In this document: positions 34,503-43,605 of the stretch, one piece after another
Numbering within the stretch: the first letter of the stretch is position 1
How the letters are laid out: each line of letters opens with the position of its first letter
Notes under the pieces: generated by a model
What the model saw: only the letters and a program-made list of their open reading frames with translations
Told to the model about the DNA's origin: nothing
Database searches by the model: none
Program-made: the position numbers and the translations under genes
Assembly (NCBI RefSeq): GCF_001425165.1
Contig: NZ_LMDU01000013.1
Coordinates: 62,001-126,000, forward strand
From: Pelomonas sp. Root405
GTDB taxonomy: Bacteria > Pseudomonadota > Gammaproteobacteria > Burkholderiales > Burkholderiaceae_C
Direction: 5' to 3'
DNA: 64,000 bases

Positions 34503-36317
34503 ATGACCGAGCTGAGCCCTTTGACCCTTGCTGACTGGCGCCTCGCCTACCTGGAAGGCGCATCGCCGCGCGACTTGCTGGCCGGCCGCTTGGCACAGCT
34601 GGGCGGGCATGACGCAGCGGTGTGGATTCACAAGGCGACCGCCGAGCAACTGGCGCAGCAGGTTGGCGCACTTGAGTCGCTGCTGGCCGCGGCGGGCGGC
34701 GACCGCGCCGCGCTGCTGGCCCGTCTGCCGTTGTTCGGCGTGCCCTTCGCGGCCAAGGACAACATCGATGTGGCCGGCATGCCTACCACCGCCGCCTGCC
34801 CGGCCTTCAGCCACGTGCCGATCGGCAACGCCCACGCGGTGCAACGGCTGATGGACGCCGGCGCCGTCTGCCTGGGCAAGACCAACCTCGACCAGTTCGC
34901 CACCGGGCTAGTCGGCGCCCGTTCTCCCTACGGCCGGCCGTGCAGCGCCTTCGACGCAGCACGCGTGAGCGGCGGCTCCAGCTCGGGCTCCGCGGTGGCA
35001 GTGGCGCGCGCGGAGGTGGCGTTTTCGCTGGGCACCGACACGGCCGGCTCGGGGCGGGTGCCGGCGGGTTTCAACAACCTCGTGGGACTTAAGCCCACGC
35101 CGGGGCGAGTCGGCACGAGCGGCGTGCTGCCGGCCTGCCGCACGCTGGATTGCATCTCGGTCTTCTCGCTGACGGTGGAAGACGCCGCCGCCGTGCTCGC
35201 CGTCATCGAGGGGCCGGAGGCGCAAGACGCCTATAGCCACTTCGAGCCCGGACCGGCGCAGCTGCCGGCGCGTCTGCGCATCGGCGTACCGGCGACACCG
35301 GACCTCAGCGCCGACTACGCGCCGGCCTGGCCGCTGGCGGTGCAGCTCGCCCGCGAGCTGGGGCACGAGATCGTGCCGCTGGACTTCGCGCCGCTGCATG
35401 CGGTGGCCGAGCTGCTCTACGACGGCCCCTGGGTGGCCGAGCGCCATGCCGTCGTGCAGGACCTGCTGGCGCGCGACCCCGAGGCCATCGAGCCCACGGT
35501 GCGGCGCGTCATAGCGCGCGCCGTTGGGCTCACGGCCACCGACACCTTCAAGGCTCAGTACACGCTGCGCGCAGCCCAGCGGGACACGGCGGCACTGTGG
35601 CAGCAAGTCGACGTGCTGATGGTGCCTACCGCCCCTGCCCACCCCAGCTTTGCCGAGCTGGATGCCGACCCCATCGGCGCGAACGCGCGGCTTGGGCGCT
35701 ATACCAATTTCGTCAATTTGCTGGGCTGGTGCGCGCTCGCGCTGCCGTCCAGCTTCAATGACCAGGGCCTGCCCTTCGGCGTGACCTTCATCGCACCGGG
35801 GCAGGCCGATGCGGCGCTGGCCCGTTTCGGCACCGCCTGGCAGGCTGCCGCCGCCTTGCCGCTGGGCGCCACCGGCATGAAGCGCCCGCCGTCGACACCA
35901 ACTGCCTGGCCGGCCACCGAGGCCACGCTGCCGCTGGCCGTCGTGGGCGCCCATCTGTCCGGCATGCCGCTGAACGGCCAGCTGACCACGCGCGGCGCCA
36001 CGCTGCGCGAAGCCACCACCACGGCGCCGACCTACCGCCTGCATGCGCTGCCCGGCACGGTGCCGCCCAAGCCGGGGCTGCAGCGCGTCGCCGAAGGCGG
36101 CGAGCCGATTGCGGTGGAAATCTGGAACGTGCCACTGCGGCACATCGGCTCGCTGCTTGCGCTGATTCCCGCGCCGCTGGGGCTGGGCAGTGTGCTGCTC
36201 GCCGACGGCAGCTCGGTGCACGGCTTTATCTGCGAAGGCCAGGCCCTGGCCGGCGCGACCGACATCACTGCCTACGGCGGCTGGCGGGCCTACATGGCCG
36301 ACACGCACCGTGCCTGA
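34503..36317 (+). CDS. atzF: Allophanate hydrolase
   Basis: A 604-residue amidase-signature enzyme hydrolysing allophanate, with nitrogen released as ammonia. The amidase domain spans about residues 1-450 with the catalytic Lys in FAAKDNIDVAG and the Ser-cisSer pair in SGGSSSGSAVAVA. A second domain (about 470-604: LPLAVVGAHLSGMPLNGQL ... GYGGWRAY-type end) is characteristic of AtzF-type proteins. The ATG at 34503 is preferred over 34455, which would lie upstream of the predicted sigma-54 promoter. First gene of the operon. No urea carboxylase is present in the window. Confidence 0.93.
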   Translation: MTELSPLTLADWRLAYLEGASPRDLLAGRLAQLGGHDAAVWIHKATAEQLAQQVGALESLLAAAGGDRAALLARLPLFGVPFAAKDNIDVAGMPTTAACPAFSHVPIGNAHAVQRLMDAGAVCLGKTNLDQFATGLVGARSPYGRPCSAFDAARVSGGSSSGSAVAVARAEVAFSLGTDTAGSGRVPAGFNNLVGLKPTPGRVGTSGVLPACRTLDCISVFSLTVEDAAAVLAVIEGPEAQDAYSHFEPGPAQLPARLRIGVPATPDLSADYAPAWPLAVQLARELGHEIVPLDFAPLHAVAELLYDGPWVAERHAVVQDLLARDPEAIEPTVRRVIARAVGLTATDTFKAQYTLRAAQRDTAALWQQVDVLMVPTAPAHPSFAELDADPIGANARLGRYTNFVNLLGWCALALPSSFNDQGLPFGVTFIAPGQADAALARFGTAWQAAAALPLGATGMKRPPSTPTAWPATEATLPLAVVGAHLSGMPLNGQLTTRGATLREATTTAPTYRLHALPGTVPPKPGLQRVAEGGEPIAVEIWNVPLRHIGSLLALIPAPLGLGSVLLADGSSVHGFICEGQALAGATDITAYGGWRAYMADTHRA

Positions 36318-36348
36318 ACAACCCCTCTCATCACCCCAGGAGCCGACC

Positions 36349-37335
36349 ATGACCGATTCGTTCATACCCCAGCGCCGCACCGTACTTGGCGCGGCCGCCG
36401 CCGTTGCCACGCTGGGTGCACCGGCCGTGCTGCGCGCGCAGACGCCCAAGATCCGCATCGGCTACTGGCCAGTGGCGGCGGGGCTGCCTTTCTATGCCGC
36501 TGTCGAGAAGGGCTACTTCAAGGAAGCCGGGCTGGACGTGGAGGCGCTGAAGTTCGCCGGTGCCCAGCAGGTGATGGAAGCCATGCTGGCCGGCCGCTGC
36601 GACGGCAGCTCCAACGGCACGGGCTCGGGCAACCTGGGCGTCGGCGAGATCGCATCACCCGGCCTGTTCAAGATCATCGCCACCAACCCGAGCAACCAGA
36701 AGTACGTGCTCGACCAGTTCCTCGTGCCCAAGGACAGCCCCGTCAAGACGCTCGCCGAGCTGAAGGGCAAGCGCGTGGCCAGCGGCCCCGGCATCCAGAA
36801 CAAGGTGCTGGCGATGGCCGTGCTGGAGCGCGCCGGCGCCGCCGGCACGTCGGTCACCGAGTTGCCCATCGGCCAGCATGTGGCCGCGCTCGCCGCCGGC
36901 CAGGTGGACGCCGTCTACACGCTGGAACCCACCGGCACCGTCGGCCGGCTCAACGGCACGACGCGCGTGCTGGAGGCCGGCGTCATCGCCAAGTACATCC
37001 TCGGCGACCCGCTGGCGCCCTGGCACGGCGGCTCGGCCACGCTGACGACCGAGTTCATTAAGAAGTACCCGGCCGAGACCAAGAAGTACATCGCCGCCTA
37101 TGCCCGCGGCATCGACCTCGTGCGCAAGGACCCCGCCCAGGCGCGCGCCTTCCTGAAAGGCTACACCGCCATCGAAGGCCCGCTGACCGGCGAGGTGCCG
37201 CTGGCCTCCTACATGCTCTACAACGAGTTCACGCCGAGCGATGTGGCGCACTTCCAGAAGTTCTTCGACCTGTTCACCGAGAAGGGCGTGTTCGGTAAGA
37301 AGCTCGACGTGACCGCCCTGCTCTACAAGGCATGA
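36349..37335 (+). CDS. NitT/TauT-type ABC transporter substrate-binding protein
   Basis: A 328-residue periplasmic binding protein. The N-terminus (PQRRTVLGAAAAVATLGAPA, cleavage near AQA/LRA) is a Tat-type signal. The body is of the SsuA/TauA/NMT1-like fold (IRIGYWPVAAGLPFYAAVEK, EAGLDVEALKF). AGGAG lies seven bases before the ATG. With the following permease and ATPase it should import a small nitrogenous compound for the AtzF/E enzymes; the ligand is unknown. Confidence 0.9.
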   Translation: MTDSFIPQRRTVLGAAAAVATLGAPAVLRAQTPKIRIGYWPVAAGLPFYAAVEKGYFKEAGLDVEALKFAGAQQVMEAMLAGRCDGSSNGTGSGNLGVGEIASPGLFKIIATNPSNQKYVLDQFLVPKDSPVKTLAELKGKRVASGPGIQNKVLAMAVLERAGAAGTSVTELPIGQHVAALAAGQVDAVYTLEPTGTVGRLNGTTRVLEAGVIAKYILGDPLAPWHGGSATLTTEFIKKYPAETKKYIAAYARGIDLVRKDPAQARAFLKGYTAIEGPLTGEVPLASYMLYNEFTPSDVAHFQKFFDLFTEKGVFGKKLDVTALLYKA

Positions 37336-37339
37336 GGCC

Positions 37340-38173
37340 ATGACCACCATGGAGCCCACCCCCGTTGCCGCCGCGCCGTGGCAGGCCGCCCAAGGCCAGC
37401 CCGCCGCGCGTGCGCCGCGCTTCAACGCCACCAGGCTGCTGCCATTCATCGGCCCGCTGCTGCTCTTCATCGTGTGGGACCTGGTGGTGCGCTTCGGCCT
37501 CATCCGCCCCATTCTGCTGCCGCCGCCGCTGGACACGCTCGGCACGCTCATCACCGGCCTGACCGGCGGGCCGCTGCTGCTGGACTTCGCCGTCACCGTG
37601 TGGCGCACCGTGCAGGCCTTCCTGATCGCGGCCGTCGTCGGCATGCCGCTGGGCGTGCTGCTCGGCAGCAACGAAAAGGCCTACCGCAGCGTCGAGTTCC
37701 TGATCGACTTCTTCCGCTCGACGCCGTCATCGGCGCTGATACCGTTGTTCCTGCTGATCTTCGGCGTGTCGGACATCAACAAGGTCGCCATCGCTGCCTT
37801 CGGTGCCTTCCTGATCGTCGTGTTCAACAGCGCCTACGGTGTCATCAATGCGCGCAAGCAGCGGGTCATGGCGGCCAAGGTGATGGGCGCCTCGCGCTGG
37901 CAGATATTCAAGGACGTGCTGGTGTGGGAGAGCCTGCAGCCGAGCTTCGTCGGCCTGCGCTCGGCCGTGTCGATGGCGCTGGTCATCGTCGTCGTGGCCG
38001 AGATGTTCATCGGCTCGGACAACGGCCTGGGCCACCGCATCATCGATGCGCAGCAGGTGCTGAACGTGAAGACGATGTACGCCGCCATCCTGGCCGCGGG
38101 CATCCTGGGCTATGTGCTCAACATCCTGTTCCTGGTCATGGAACGCAAGATCGTCCACTGGAGCGGAAGATGA
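37340..38173 (+). CDS. ABC transporter permease (NitT/TauT family)
   Basis: A 277-residue inner-membrane permease with about six helices and an EAA-type cytoplasmic loop (KVMGASRWQIFKDVLVWESL) that contacts the ATPase. It starts four bases after the binding protein gene and overlaps the ATPase gene (ATGA), so the three form one importer. The sequence resembles SsuC/TauC-type permeases. Confidence 0.92.
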   Translation: MTTMEPTPVAAAPWQAAQGQPAARAPRFNATRLLPFIGPLLLFIVWDLVVRFGLIRPILLPPPLDTLGTLITGLTGGPLLLDFAVTVWRTVQAFLIAAVVGMPLGVLLGSNEKAYRSVEFLIDFFRSTPSSALIPLFLLIFGVSDINKVAIAAFGAFLIVVFNSAYGVINARKQRVMAAKVMGASRWQIFKDVLVWESLQPSFVGLRSAVSMALVIVVVAEMFIGSDNGLGHRIIDAQQVLNVKTMYAAILAAGILGYVLNILFLVMERKIVHWSGR

Positions 38174-38991
38174 ACGCAGTCCTGAACGCCCCCGTCGTGC
38201 CCGACGTGCCGGTGCGCCCCTTCCAGCCAGGCCCCGCCGGCACGCACATCACCATCCGCGGCCTGACGAAATACTTCGCCGGCTGGCCGCTGTACGAGGA
38301 CTTCAACCTCGACATCCCCAAGCACAAGATCGTATCCGTCTTCGGCCCCAACGGCTGCGGCAAGAGCACGCTGATCAACATGATCGCCGGCCTCATCCCC
38401 ATCGACTCGGGCCAGATCCTGTTCGACGGCAAGAGCCTGAAGGACACCAAGATCGGCTACGTGTTCCAGAACTACCGCGAGGCGATGTTCCCGTGGATGC
38501 GCACCATCGACAACATCGCCTATCCGCTGAAGATGGAAGGCCGCAGCAAAGCCGAGGTGGACCGGCGCATGGCCGAGCTGGTGGAGAGCTTCGACGTCAA
38601 GTTCGACCTGAAGCGCTACCCGTATGAACTGTCGGGCGGGCAGCAGCAGACGGCGTCCATCATGCGGGCGCTGGCGCCCCAGCCAGAGGTGCTGTTCCTG
38701 GACGAGCCCTTTTCGGCGCTCGACTTCGAGATGACACTGTTCATCCGCGAGAAGCTTCAGGAGGTCTTCATGCAGACGGGCACGACCATGATGCTGGTCT
38801 CGCACGATCTTGAAGAAGCCGTCTATCTGGCCGACGAGGTGCTGCTGCTGACGAAACGACCGACCAAGGTGGCCGAGATCCTGAAGTACGAGGACCCGCG
38901 GCCCCGCACGGTGGCCACGCTGTCGGAGCCCAGCTTCGTCAGCGCCAAGAAGCTGAGCCTGGAGATCTTCCAGCGCGAGGTGCGCCGTTGA
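38170..38991 (+). CDS. ABC transporter ATP-binding protein (NitT/TauT family)
   Basis: A 273-residue ATPase. Walker A is FGPNGCGKST (about residues 58-67), the signature LSGGQQQTASIMRAL, Walker B VLFLDEPFSALD and the switch histidine in LVSHDLEEA. It overlaps the permease (ATGA) and the following small gene by one base (TGATG). The tight coupling through to atzE indicates a single polycistronic message for transporter and hydrolases. Confidence 0.95.
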   Translation: MNAVLNAPVVPDVPVRPFQPGPAGTHITIRGLTKYFAGWPLYEDFNLDIPKHKIVSVFGPNGCGKSTLINMIAGLIPIDSGQILFDGKSLKDTKIGYVFQNYREAMFPWMRTIDNIAYPLKMEGRSKAEVDRRMAELVESFDVKFDLKRYPYELSGGQQQTASIMRALAPQPEVLFLDEPFSALDFEMTLFIREKLQEVFMQTGTTMMLVSHDLEEAVYLADEVLLLTKRPTKVAEILKYEDPRPRTVATLSEPSFVSAKKLSLEIFQREVRR

Positions 38992-39182
38992 TGAACGCCG
39001 CTCGAATCGAGGCCTATGTCGATGCCGCCGCGGCGGCGCTGGACCTGCCGCTGGCGCCTGAGCACCGGCCCGGCGTGCTGCGTTACTTCGGCCTCGCGGC
39101 GGAGATGGCGGCGCTCGTCAACGGGCTGCCGCTAGCCGTGCACGACGAGCCGGCCGAGGCCTTCGCGCCCATCTCCCCATGA
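38991..39182 (+). CDS. atzG: AtzG-like small subunit (DUF4089)
   Basis: A 63-residue helical protein of the DUF4089 family, to which AtzG belongs. In the cyanuric-acid pathway of Pseudomonas ADP, AtzG stabilises the amidase AtzE as a heterotetramer that acts on 1-carboxybiuret. The protein reads MNAARIEAYVDAAAAALDLP, then RPGVLRYFGLAAEMAALVNG, the latter resembling the docking helix. It overlaps the ATPase gene by one base and atzE by four. The short length makes the call depend on context and composition. Confidence 0.85.
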   Translation: MNAARIEAYVDAAAAALDLPLAPEHRPGVLRYFGLAAEMAALVNGLPLAVHDEPAEAFAPISP

Positions 39183-40594
39183 GCAGCGCGGCTGAACTGC
39201 TGCTGCAACCGGCCCACGCCATCGCCGCCGCCGTGCGGGCGGGTGACGTGAGCGCCGAGGCGTTGGTGCGAGCGAGCCTGGCGCGCATCGAGCAGACCGA
39301 CGGCGCGGTCAACGCCTTCACCGACATCACCGCCGAACGCGCGCTGATGGCCGCGCAGGTGCTGGACCACCGCCTGCGAGAGTTCGACCCCGCCGTCCGC
39401 GCGCTGCCGCTGCTGGGCGTGCCGTATGCGGTCAAGAATCTGTTCGACGTCCAGGGGTTGACAACGCTGGCCGGCTCCAGGATCGAGCGAGACCGCCCGC
39501 CCGCCACCCGAGACGGCCCGCTGGTGCAGCGCATGGACGCCGCCGGCGCGGTGCTGGTCGGCGCGCTGAACATGGACGAATACGCCTATGGCTTCACAAC
39601 CGAGAACAGCCACGAAGGCCCGACGCACAACCCGCATGACCTGACCCGTGTGGCCGGCGGATCGTCGGGCGGCAGCGCGGCTGCGGTGGCCGCGGGCCAG
39701 GTGCCGGTCACGCTGGGGTCCGACACCAACGGCTCCATCCGCGTGCCCGCGTCGCTGTGCGGCGTGTTTGGCCTCAAGCCCACATACGGCCGTCTGCCAC
39801 GCAACGGCAGCTACCCGTTCGTCGCCAGCCTGGATCACCTCGGGCCGTTCGCCCGTTCCGCGCAAGACCTGGCCCTGGCCTATGACGCGATGCAGGGGCA
39901 CGACGCGGCCGACGCGGGCTGCGTGCAACGTGCTATCGAGCCGACGCATGCCACGCTGTCGCAGGGCGTGGCCGGCCTGCGGATCGCGCGGCTGGGCGGC
40001 TACTTCGATGCCAACGCGGGCCCCGAGGCGCGCGCCGCCGTAGACCGCGTCGCCCAGGCGCTGGGCGCCCTGACGACGGTCGAGCTGCCCGAAACCGAAC
40101 GCGCCCGCGCGGCCGCCTTCCTGATCAGCAATGCCGAGGGTGCCAACCTGCACCTGGCCGACCTGCGCCAGCGCGCGCAAGACTTCGAGCCGCTGTCACG
40201 TGACCGATTCCTGGCCGGTGCGCTGCTGCCCGCCGCGTGGGTGGTGCAGGCCCAGCGCGTGCGGCGCTGGTTCGCGCTGCGCGCCGCCGAACTGCTGCGC
40301 GACGTGGACGTGTTGATCGCCCCGGCCACGCCGGTGGTGGCGCCGGTCATCGGCAGCGAATGGATGGACGTCAACGGCCGCCGCCTGCCCGCGCGGCCCA
40401 GCCTCGGACTGCTGACCCAGCCCATCTCCTGCATCGGCCTGCCGGTGTGCGCGGCGCCGGTGTGGGGCGTGCACACGACGATGCCCATCGGCGTGCAGAT
40501 CATTGCCGCGCCCTGGCGCGAAGACCATGCGCTGCGCGTCGCCCACGCGCTGGAAAAAGCCGGCGTCTGCGTCGCGGCGGTGGCAAAGCCATGA
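39179..40594 (+). CDS. atzE: AtzE-like amidase (1-carboxybiuret hydrolase-type)
   Basis: A 471-residue amidase-signature enzyme with the catalytic Lys in [11 protein letters not shown] and Ser pair in [15 protein letters not shown], then [16 protein letters not shown]. It is immediately preceded by an AtzG-like gene, so it probably forms the AtzE-AtzG complex, which removes ammonia from 1-carboxybiuret. Oxalurate-type amidases (HpxW/Y group) are related alternatives. It overlaps the upstream and downstream genes by ATGA. Confidence 0.88.
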   Translation: MSSAAELLLQPAHAIAAAVRAGDVSAEALVRASLARIEQTDGAVNAFTDITAERALMAAQVLDHRLREFDPAVRALPLLGVPYAVKNLFDVQGLTTLAGSRIERDRPPATRDGPLVQRMDAAGAVLVGALNMDEYAYGFTTENSHEGPTHNPHDLTRVAGGSSGGSAAAVAAGQVPVTLGSDTNGSIRVPASLCGVFGLKPTYGRLPRNGSYPFVASLDHLGPFARSAQDLALAYDAMQGHDAADAGCVQRAIEPTHATLSQGVAGLRIARLGGYFDANAGPEARAAVDRVAQALGALTTVELPETERARAAAFLISNAEGANLHLADLRQRAQDFEPLSRDRFLAGALLPAAWVVQAQRVRRWFALRAAELLRDVDVLIAPATPVVAPVIGSEWMDVNGRRLPARPSLGLLTQPISCIGLPVCAAPVWGVHTTMPIGVQIIAAPWREDHALRVAHALEKAGVCVAAVAKP

Positions 40595-40980
40595 GTGACA
40601 TCAACATTCCCGACGTGCTGGCCGAGATGCAGGCGGTGTTCAACCAGTACGAGGATGCGCTGGTCAACAACAAGGTCGACGTGCTGGACGCGCTGTTCTG
40701 GAATTCCCCGAACACCGTGCGCTATGGCGCTGCGGAGAACCTCGTCGGGTACGCGCAGATCCAGGCCTTCCGCGCCGCTCGCTCACCGGTCGGCCTGGCA
40801 CGCACGCTGCGCCATACCGTCATCACCACCTTCGGCCGTGACTTCGCCACCGCGATGACCGAGTTCCACCGCGACGGCAGCGGCGCCACCGGCCGGCAAA
40901 GCCAGACCTGGGTGCGCATGCCCGACGGCTGGCGCGTCGTGGCTGCGCACGTCAGCTTGCTCGCGCCGCCTGCTCGCTAA
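40591..40980 (+). CDS. atzH: AtzH/HpxZ-like protein (DUF3225)
   Basis: A 129-residue NTF2-like protein matching DUF3225: [10 protein letters not shown]-type start ([20 protein letters not shown]), [22 protein letters not shown], then [20 protein letters not shown] and [20 protein letters not shown]. In the cyanuric-acid pathway AtzH is reported to convert 1,3-dicarboxyurea to allophanate, linking AtzE to AtzF; HpxZ is a relative in purine-derived oxalurate use. It overlaps atzE (ATGA). Confidence 0.88.
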   Translation: MSDINIPDVLAEMQAVFNQYEDALVNNKVDVLDALFWNSPNTVRYGAAENLVGYAQIQAFRAARSPVGLARTLRHTVITTFGRDFATAMTEFHRDGSGATGRQSQTWVRMPDGWRVVAAHVSLLAPPAR

Positions 40981-40990
40981 CATCGGCTCC

Positions 40991-41698
40991 ATGCGGTCTC
41001 CTGTCGATCCTTCCACCACTGGCCGCCCGAACCTGGCCGCCCAGGTCTACGCCCAGCTCAAGGCCGAGTTGAACGATTTCCAGCTGGTGCCGGGCGACCG
41101 TTTCTCCGAGGCCGAGCTGAGCCAGCGCCTGGGCGTCAGCCGCACGCCCGTGCGTGAGGCGCTCTTCAAGCTGCGCAACGAGGGTTTTCTGGACGTGGAG
41201 GCGAAGACCGGCTGGTCGGTGCGGCCCATCGACTTCGGCCGGCTGGAGCAGCTCTACGACCTGCGCGTCATCCTGGAACTGGCAGCCGTGGCCAAGCTGT
41301 GCGCCCACACGGGCACGCCGCCGCCGGAGCTGGAGTCGCTGAAGGCCATCTGGCTGGTCCCCGCCGCCGAGCGCCTCAGCGATGCGCGCGAGGTCGGCCA
41401 GTTGGACGAAGCCTTCCACGCCACGCTGGTGCGGGCGGCCGGCAACGCCGAGATGGCGCGCGTGCACTGGGACGTGACCGAGCAGATCCGCATCATTCGC
41501 CACCTGGACTTCACGCGCGGCCATCGCATCGAGGCCACCTACGCCGAGCACGGCAAGATCCTGCGCGCCGTCATGCAGCGCAAGGTCGAGCAGGCCCAGC
41601 TGCTGCTGCGCAGCCATGTCGAACAGAGCAAGGCGGAAGTGCGCAAGATCACCCTGGCGACGTTGCACGAGGCCCGGGAGCGGTCAAAGAGCGCCTAG
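40991..41698 (+). CDS. GntR family regulator (FCD domain)
   Basis: A 235-residue regulator: a winged helix (about 15-80; FSEAELSQRLGVSRTPVREAL, RNEGFLDVEAKTGWSV) and an all-helical FCD effector domain (about 90-220) that usually binds a carboxylate with a metal. It begins ten bases after atzH at the end of the operon, so it is likely autoregulated through the operon promoter. Its probable target is the TGGTATACCA palindrome at 34482-34491. Confidence 0.9.
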   Translation: MRSPVDPSTTGRPNLAAQVYAQLKAELNDFQLVPGDRFSEAELSQRLGVSRTPVREALFKLRNEGFLDVEAKTGWSVRPIDFGRLEQLYDLRVILELAAVAKLCAHTGTPPPELESLKAIWLVPAAERLSDAREVGQLDEAFHATLVRAAGNAEMARVHWDVTEQIRIIRHLDFTRGHRIEATYAEHGKILRAVMQRKVEQAQLLLRSHVEQSKAEVRKITLATLHEARERSKSA

Positions 41699-41892
41699 CG
41701 CGATGCGGCACGGTGGCCACGCTCCACCGCAGCGACCGGCCGGGCGCCGAAGACCCCACCCAAATGACCCGCTGCGGCGTACGATCACCACAGACGACCT
41801 GCCCGCAAGCCGGGTCCGGTCGGGTCACCTGGGCAGGTGCTTCAAGGCCTGTTCCGACGTGCGAGTGCCCGGCTTCTAGCCCGAGGTGCATC

Positions 41893-42342
41893 ATGTTCAA
41901 GCACATCCTGCTTCCGACCGACGGGTCTCGGTTCTCCGAGCAAGCGGTCTTTCATGGCGTCGAATTGGCAAGGCTGTCAGGCGCGCGCGTGACGGGGTTT
42001 TACGCCGCGCCGCAGTTCCACGTGCTGACCTATCGCGTGTCCGAGTTGGAGGGTTCGCGCGACCAGTTCGCCGCAGAGGTGCGGGCCCACGCGGACCTCT
42101 ACCTCAGGTTCATCAGCGGCGTGGCCAGCGAAGCCAAGGTGCCCTGCGAAACGTTGATGGAACAGAACGACCATCCGCATGAAGCCATCTGCAACGTCGC
42201 CAAGCGCCTGCAGTGCGACCTGATCGTGATGGCATCACATGGCCGCCGCGGCTTGGCGGGGCTGCTGCTGGGGAGCGAGACCCAAAGCGTGCTGGCGCAT
42301 ACCGAAGTGCCCGTCATGGTCTGGCGCGCTCAGCCCAGCTGA
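41893..42342 (+). CDS. Universal stress protein (UspA family)
   Basis: A 149-residue single UspA domain: MFKHILLPTDGSRFSEQA at the start and the ATP-binding pattern GRRGLAGLLLGSETQSVLAH at the end, indicating an ATP-binding-type Usp. GAGG precedes the ATG. The 194-base gap before it holds no gene and no clear terminator for the ureide operon. A long hairpin follows the gene. Confidence 0.93.
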   Translation: MFKHILLPTDGSRFSEQAVFHGVELARLSGARVTGFYAAPQFHVLTYRVSELEGSRDQFAAEVRAHADLYLRFISGVASEAKVPCETLMEQNDHPHEAICNVAKRLQCDLIVMASHGRRGLAGLLLGSETQSVLAHTEVPVMVWRAQPS

Positions 42343-42372
42343 GGGCTTGGCATACGCGTCAGCGCGCCGCAC

Positions 42373-42409
42373 GGGCCGGCGGAAGCGGGGCTGCCCCATC
42401 CGCCGGCCC
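42373..42409. terminator. Long hairpin between uspA-like and Uma2 genes
   Basis: GGGCCGGCGGA (42373-42383) pairs perfectly with TCCGCCGGCCC (42399-42409), and the enclosed GGGG/CCCC can extend the stem. It sits between convergent genes and has no U-tract on either strand, so it is a structural terminator candidate rather than a classical one. Confidence 0.5.
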
Positions 42410-42456
42410 GGTCCTTGGCGGTCGAAGCGCGCGACAAGCCGTCGGGTGTCTGAAGC

Positions 42457-43050
42457 TCAGGCTGCTTCGCCGGGCGGGGGCGCTACGGGCTCGTCCACCT
42501 CGGCAAACAGTGTCTCGGCACTCACCGTCAAATCTACGCTGGCCCAGCGTACCGCTTCACCCGCAGCGAATGGGTGCAACACCCAAAGGCCGTCACCGCC
42601 CTTGCGATAGACATCCACCCGGCGCGAGTCAAGGTCGACCAGCACATATTCAGCCAGGCTCGCAATGCTGCGGTAGTGCGCGAACTTTTCGCCGCGGTCG
42701 TAGGCGGCAGTCGAAGGCGACAGCACCTCCACCAGCAGCACCGGTTCGCGCTTGACGAGCGGGCTGAGACGGTCGGCGGCACTGCAGGTCACCAGCACAT
42801 CGGGGTAGAAGAAGGCGTTGCCAGCCGCGGCCTGCACCTTCATGTCTTGCAAGTAGGCACGGCACGCAGAGCCGGCGAGATGCTGGCGCAGCGCCATGTA
42901 GACATTGCCCGCGGCGGTGACATGCCGGTCCTCGGCGCCGGCCATGTTGAACACCTCGCCGTGGACGTATTCATGGCGTTCTGTCTGGGCAGCTTCCCAG
43001 GCGAGGTAGTCGTCGGCACTGAATCCAGACTTCAAGACAGGCTGACCCAT
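42457..43050 (-). CDS. Uma2 family endonuclease-like protein (DUF820)
   Basis: A 197-residue PD-(D/E)XK-fold protein of the Uma2 family: SADDYLAWEAAQTERHEYVHG, the active-site-like VLVTCSAADR and VEVLSPSTAAYDRGEKFAHY, with the D...E-x-(S) pattern usual in this family, and YVLVDLDSRRVDVYRK. Activity and target of these proteins are mostly unknown; they are common in cyanobacteria and mobile in distribution elsewhere. The ATG at 43050 has GGAG upstream. It lies alone between convergent and co-directional small genes. Confidence 0.88.
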   Translation of the reverse strand: MGQPVLKSGFSADDYLAWEAAQTERHEYVHGEVFNMAGAEDRHVTAAGNVYMALRQHLAGSACRAYLQDMKVQAAAGNAFFYPDVLVTCSAADRLSPLVKREPVLLVEVLSPSTAAYDRGEKFAHYRSIASLAEYVLVDLDSRRVDVYRKGGDGLWVLHPFAAGEAVRWASVDLTVSAETLFAEVDEPVAPPPGEAA

Positions 43051-43101
43051 CGCAACTCCGGCATTTGGCTTGGCAGGCACCGATTATCGGCGCGCCACCA
43101 A

Positions 43102-43455
43102 TCACGCGAGGCCGAGGTCATGGCGCAACTTCTTCGGCAGCTTGCCCGCCACCAACTCGTGCGAGCGCTTCACCAGCGCCTTCAACTCGCCCAACGGCAA
43201 GGCCTTGGGGTCCGACACCGCCACCCAGTGATAGCGCGCCGCATACGGCGCCGGCGCAAACCCCGGCAAGCCGGTGAGCTCCAGGAAGCGGTGTTCATCC
43301 ACCTTGAAGCTGCAATGCGTCCACTTGTCCGGATGCGGCCCGCCGACGAAGAACATCTTGGCGCCGACGCTGGCGACCCAGTCGCAGCCCCATTTGATGT
43401 CCTCGGTGGCACCGGGCAGCGTCATGGCGTAGGTGGCGAGGGCTTGGAAGCTCAT
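43102..43455 (-). CDS. MmcQ/YjbR family protein
   Basis: A 117-residue CyaY-like-fold protein of the MmcQ/YjbR group: MTLPGATEDIKWGCDWVASVG, MFFVGGP, the DEHRFLELTGLPGF centre and YHWVAVSDPKALPLGELK near the end. DNA binding has been suggested for the family, but the role is not settled. The ATG at 43455 fits the family N-terminus; the open frame upstream to 43533 is low-complexity Arg-rich and unlikely. Confidence 0.88.
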   Translation of the reverse strand: MSFQALATYAMTLPGATEDIKWGCDWVASVGAKMFFVGGPHPDKWTHCSFKVDEHRFLELTGLPGFAPAPYAARYHWVAVSDPKALPLGELKALVKRSHELVAGKLPKKLRHDLGLA

Positions 43456-43605
43456 GGTGATCAGGGGGAGCGCGCCGAGGCGGGTCTTCCGATTCTGACG
43501 TCGCCGACCGCGCTTTGCGGCAATTTGCAGCACTGCGGCGGGTCACGGGGCCCCTGCCCTGCCCCGGGCCTCGCCAACAATCCCGGCTCCACGCTTGCCT
43601 GTCGC

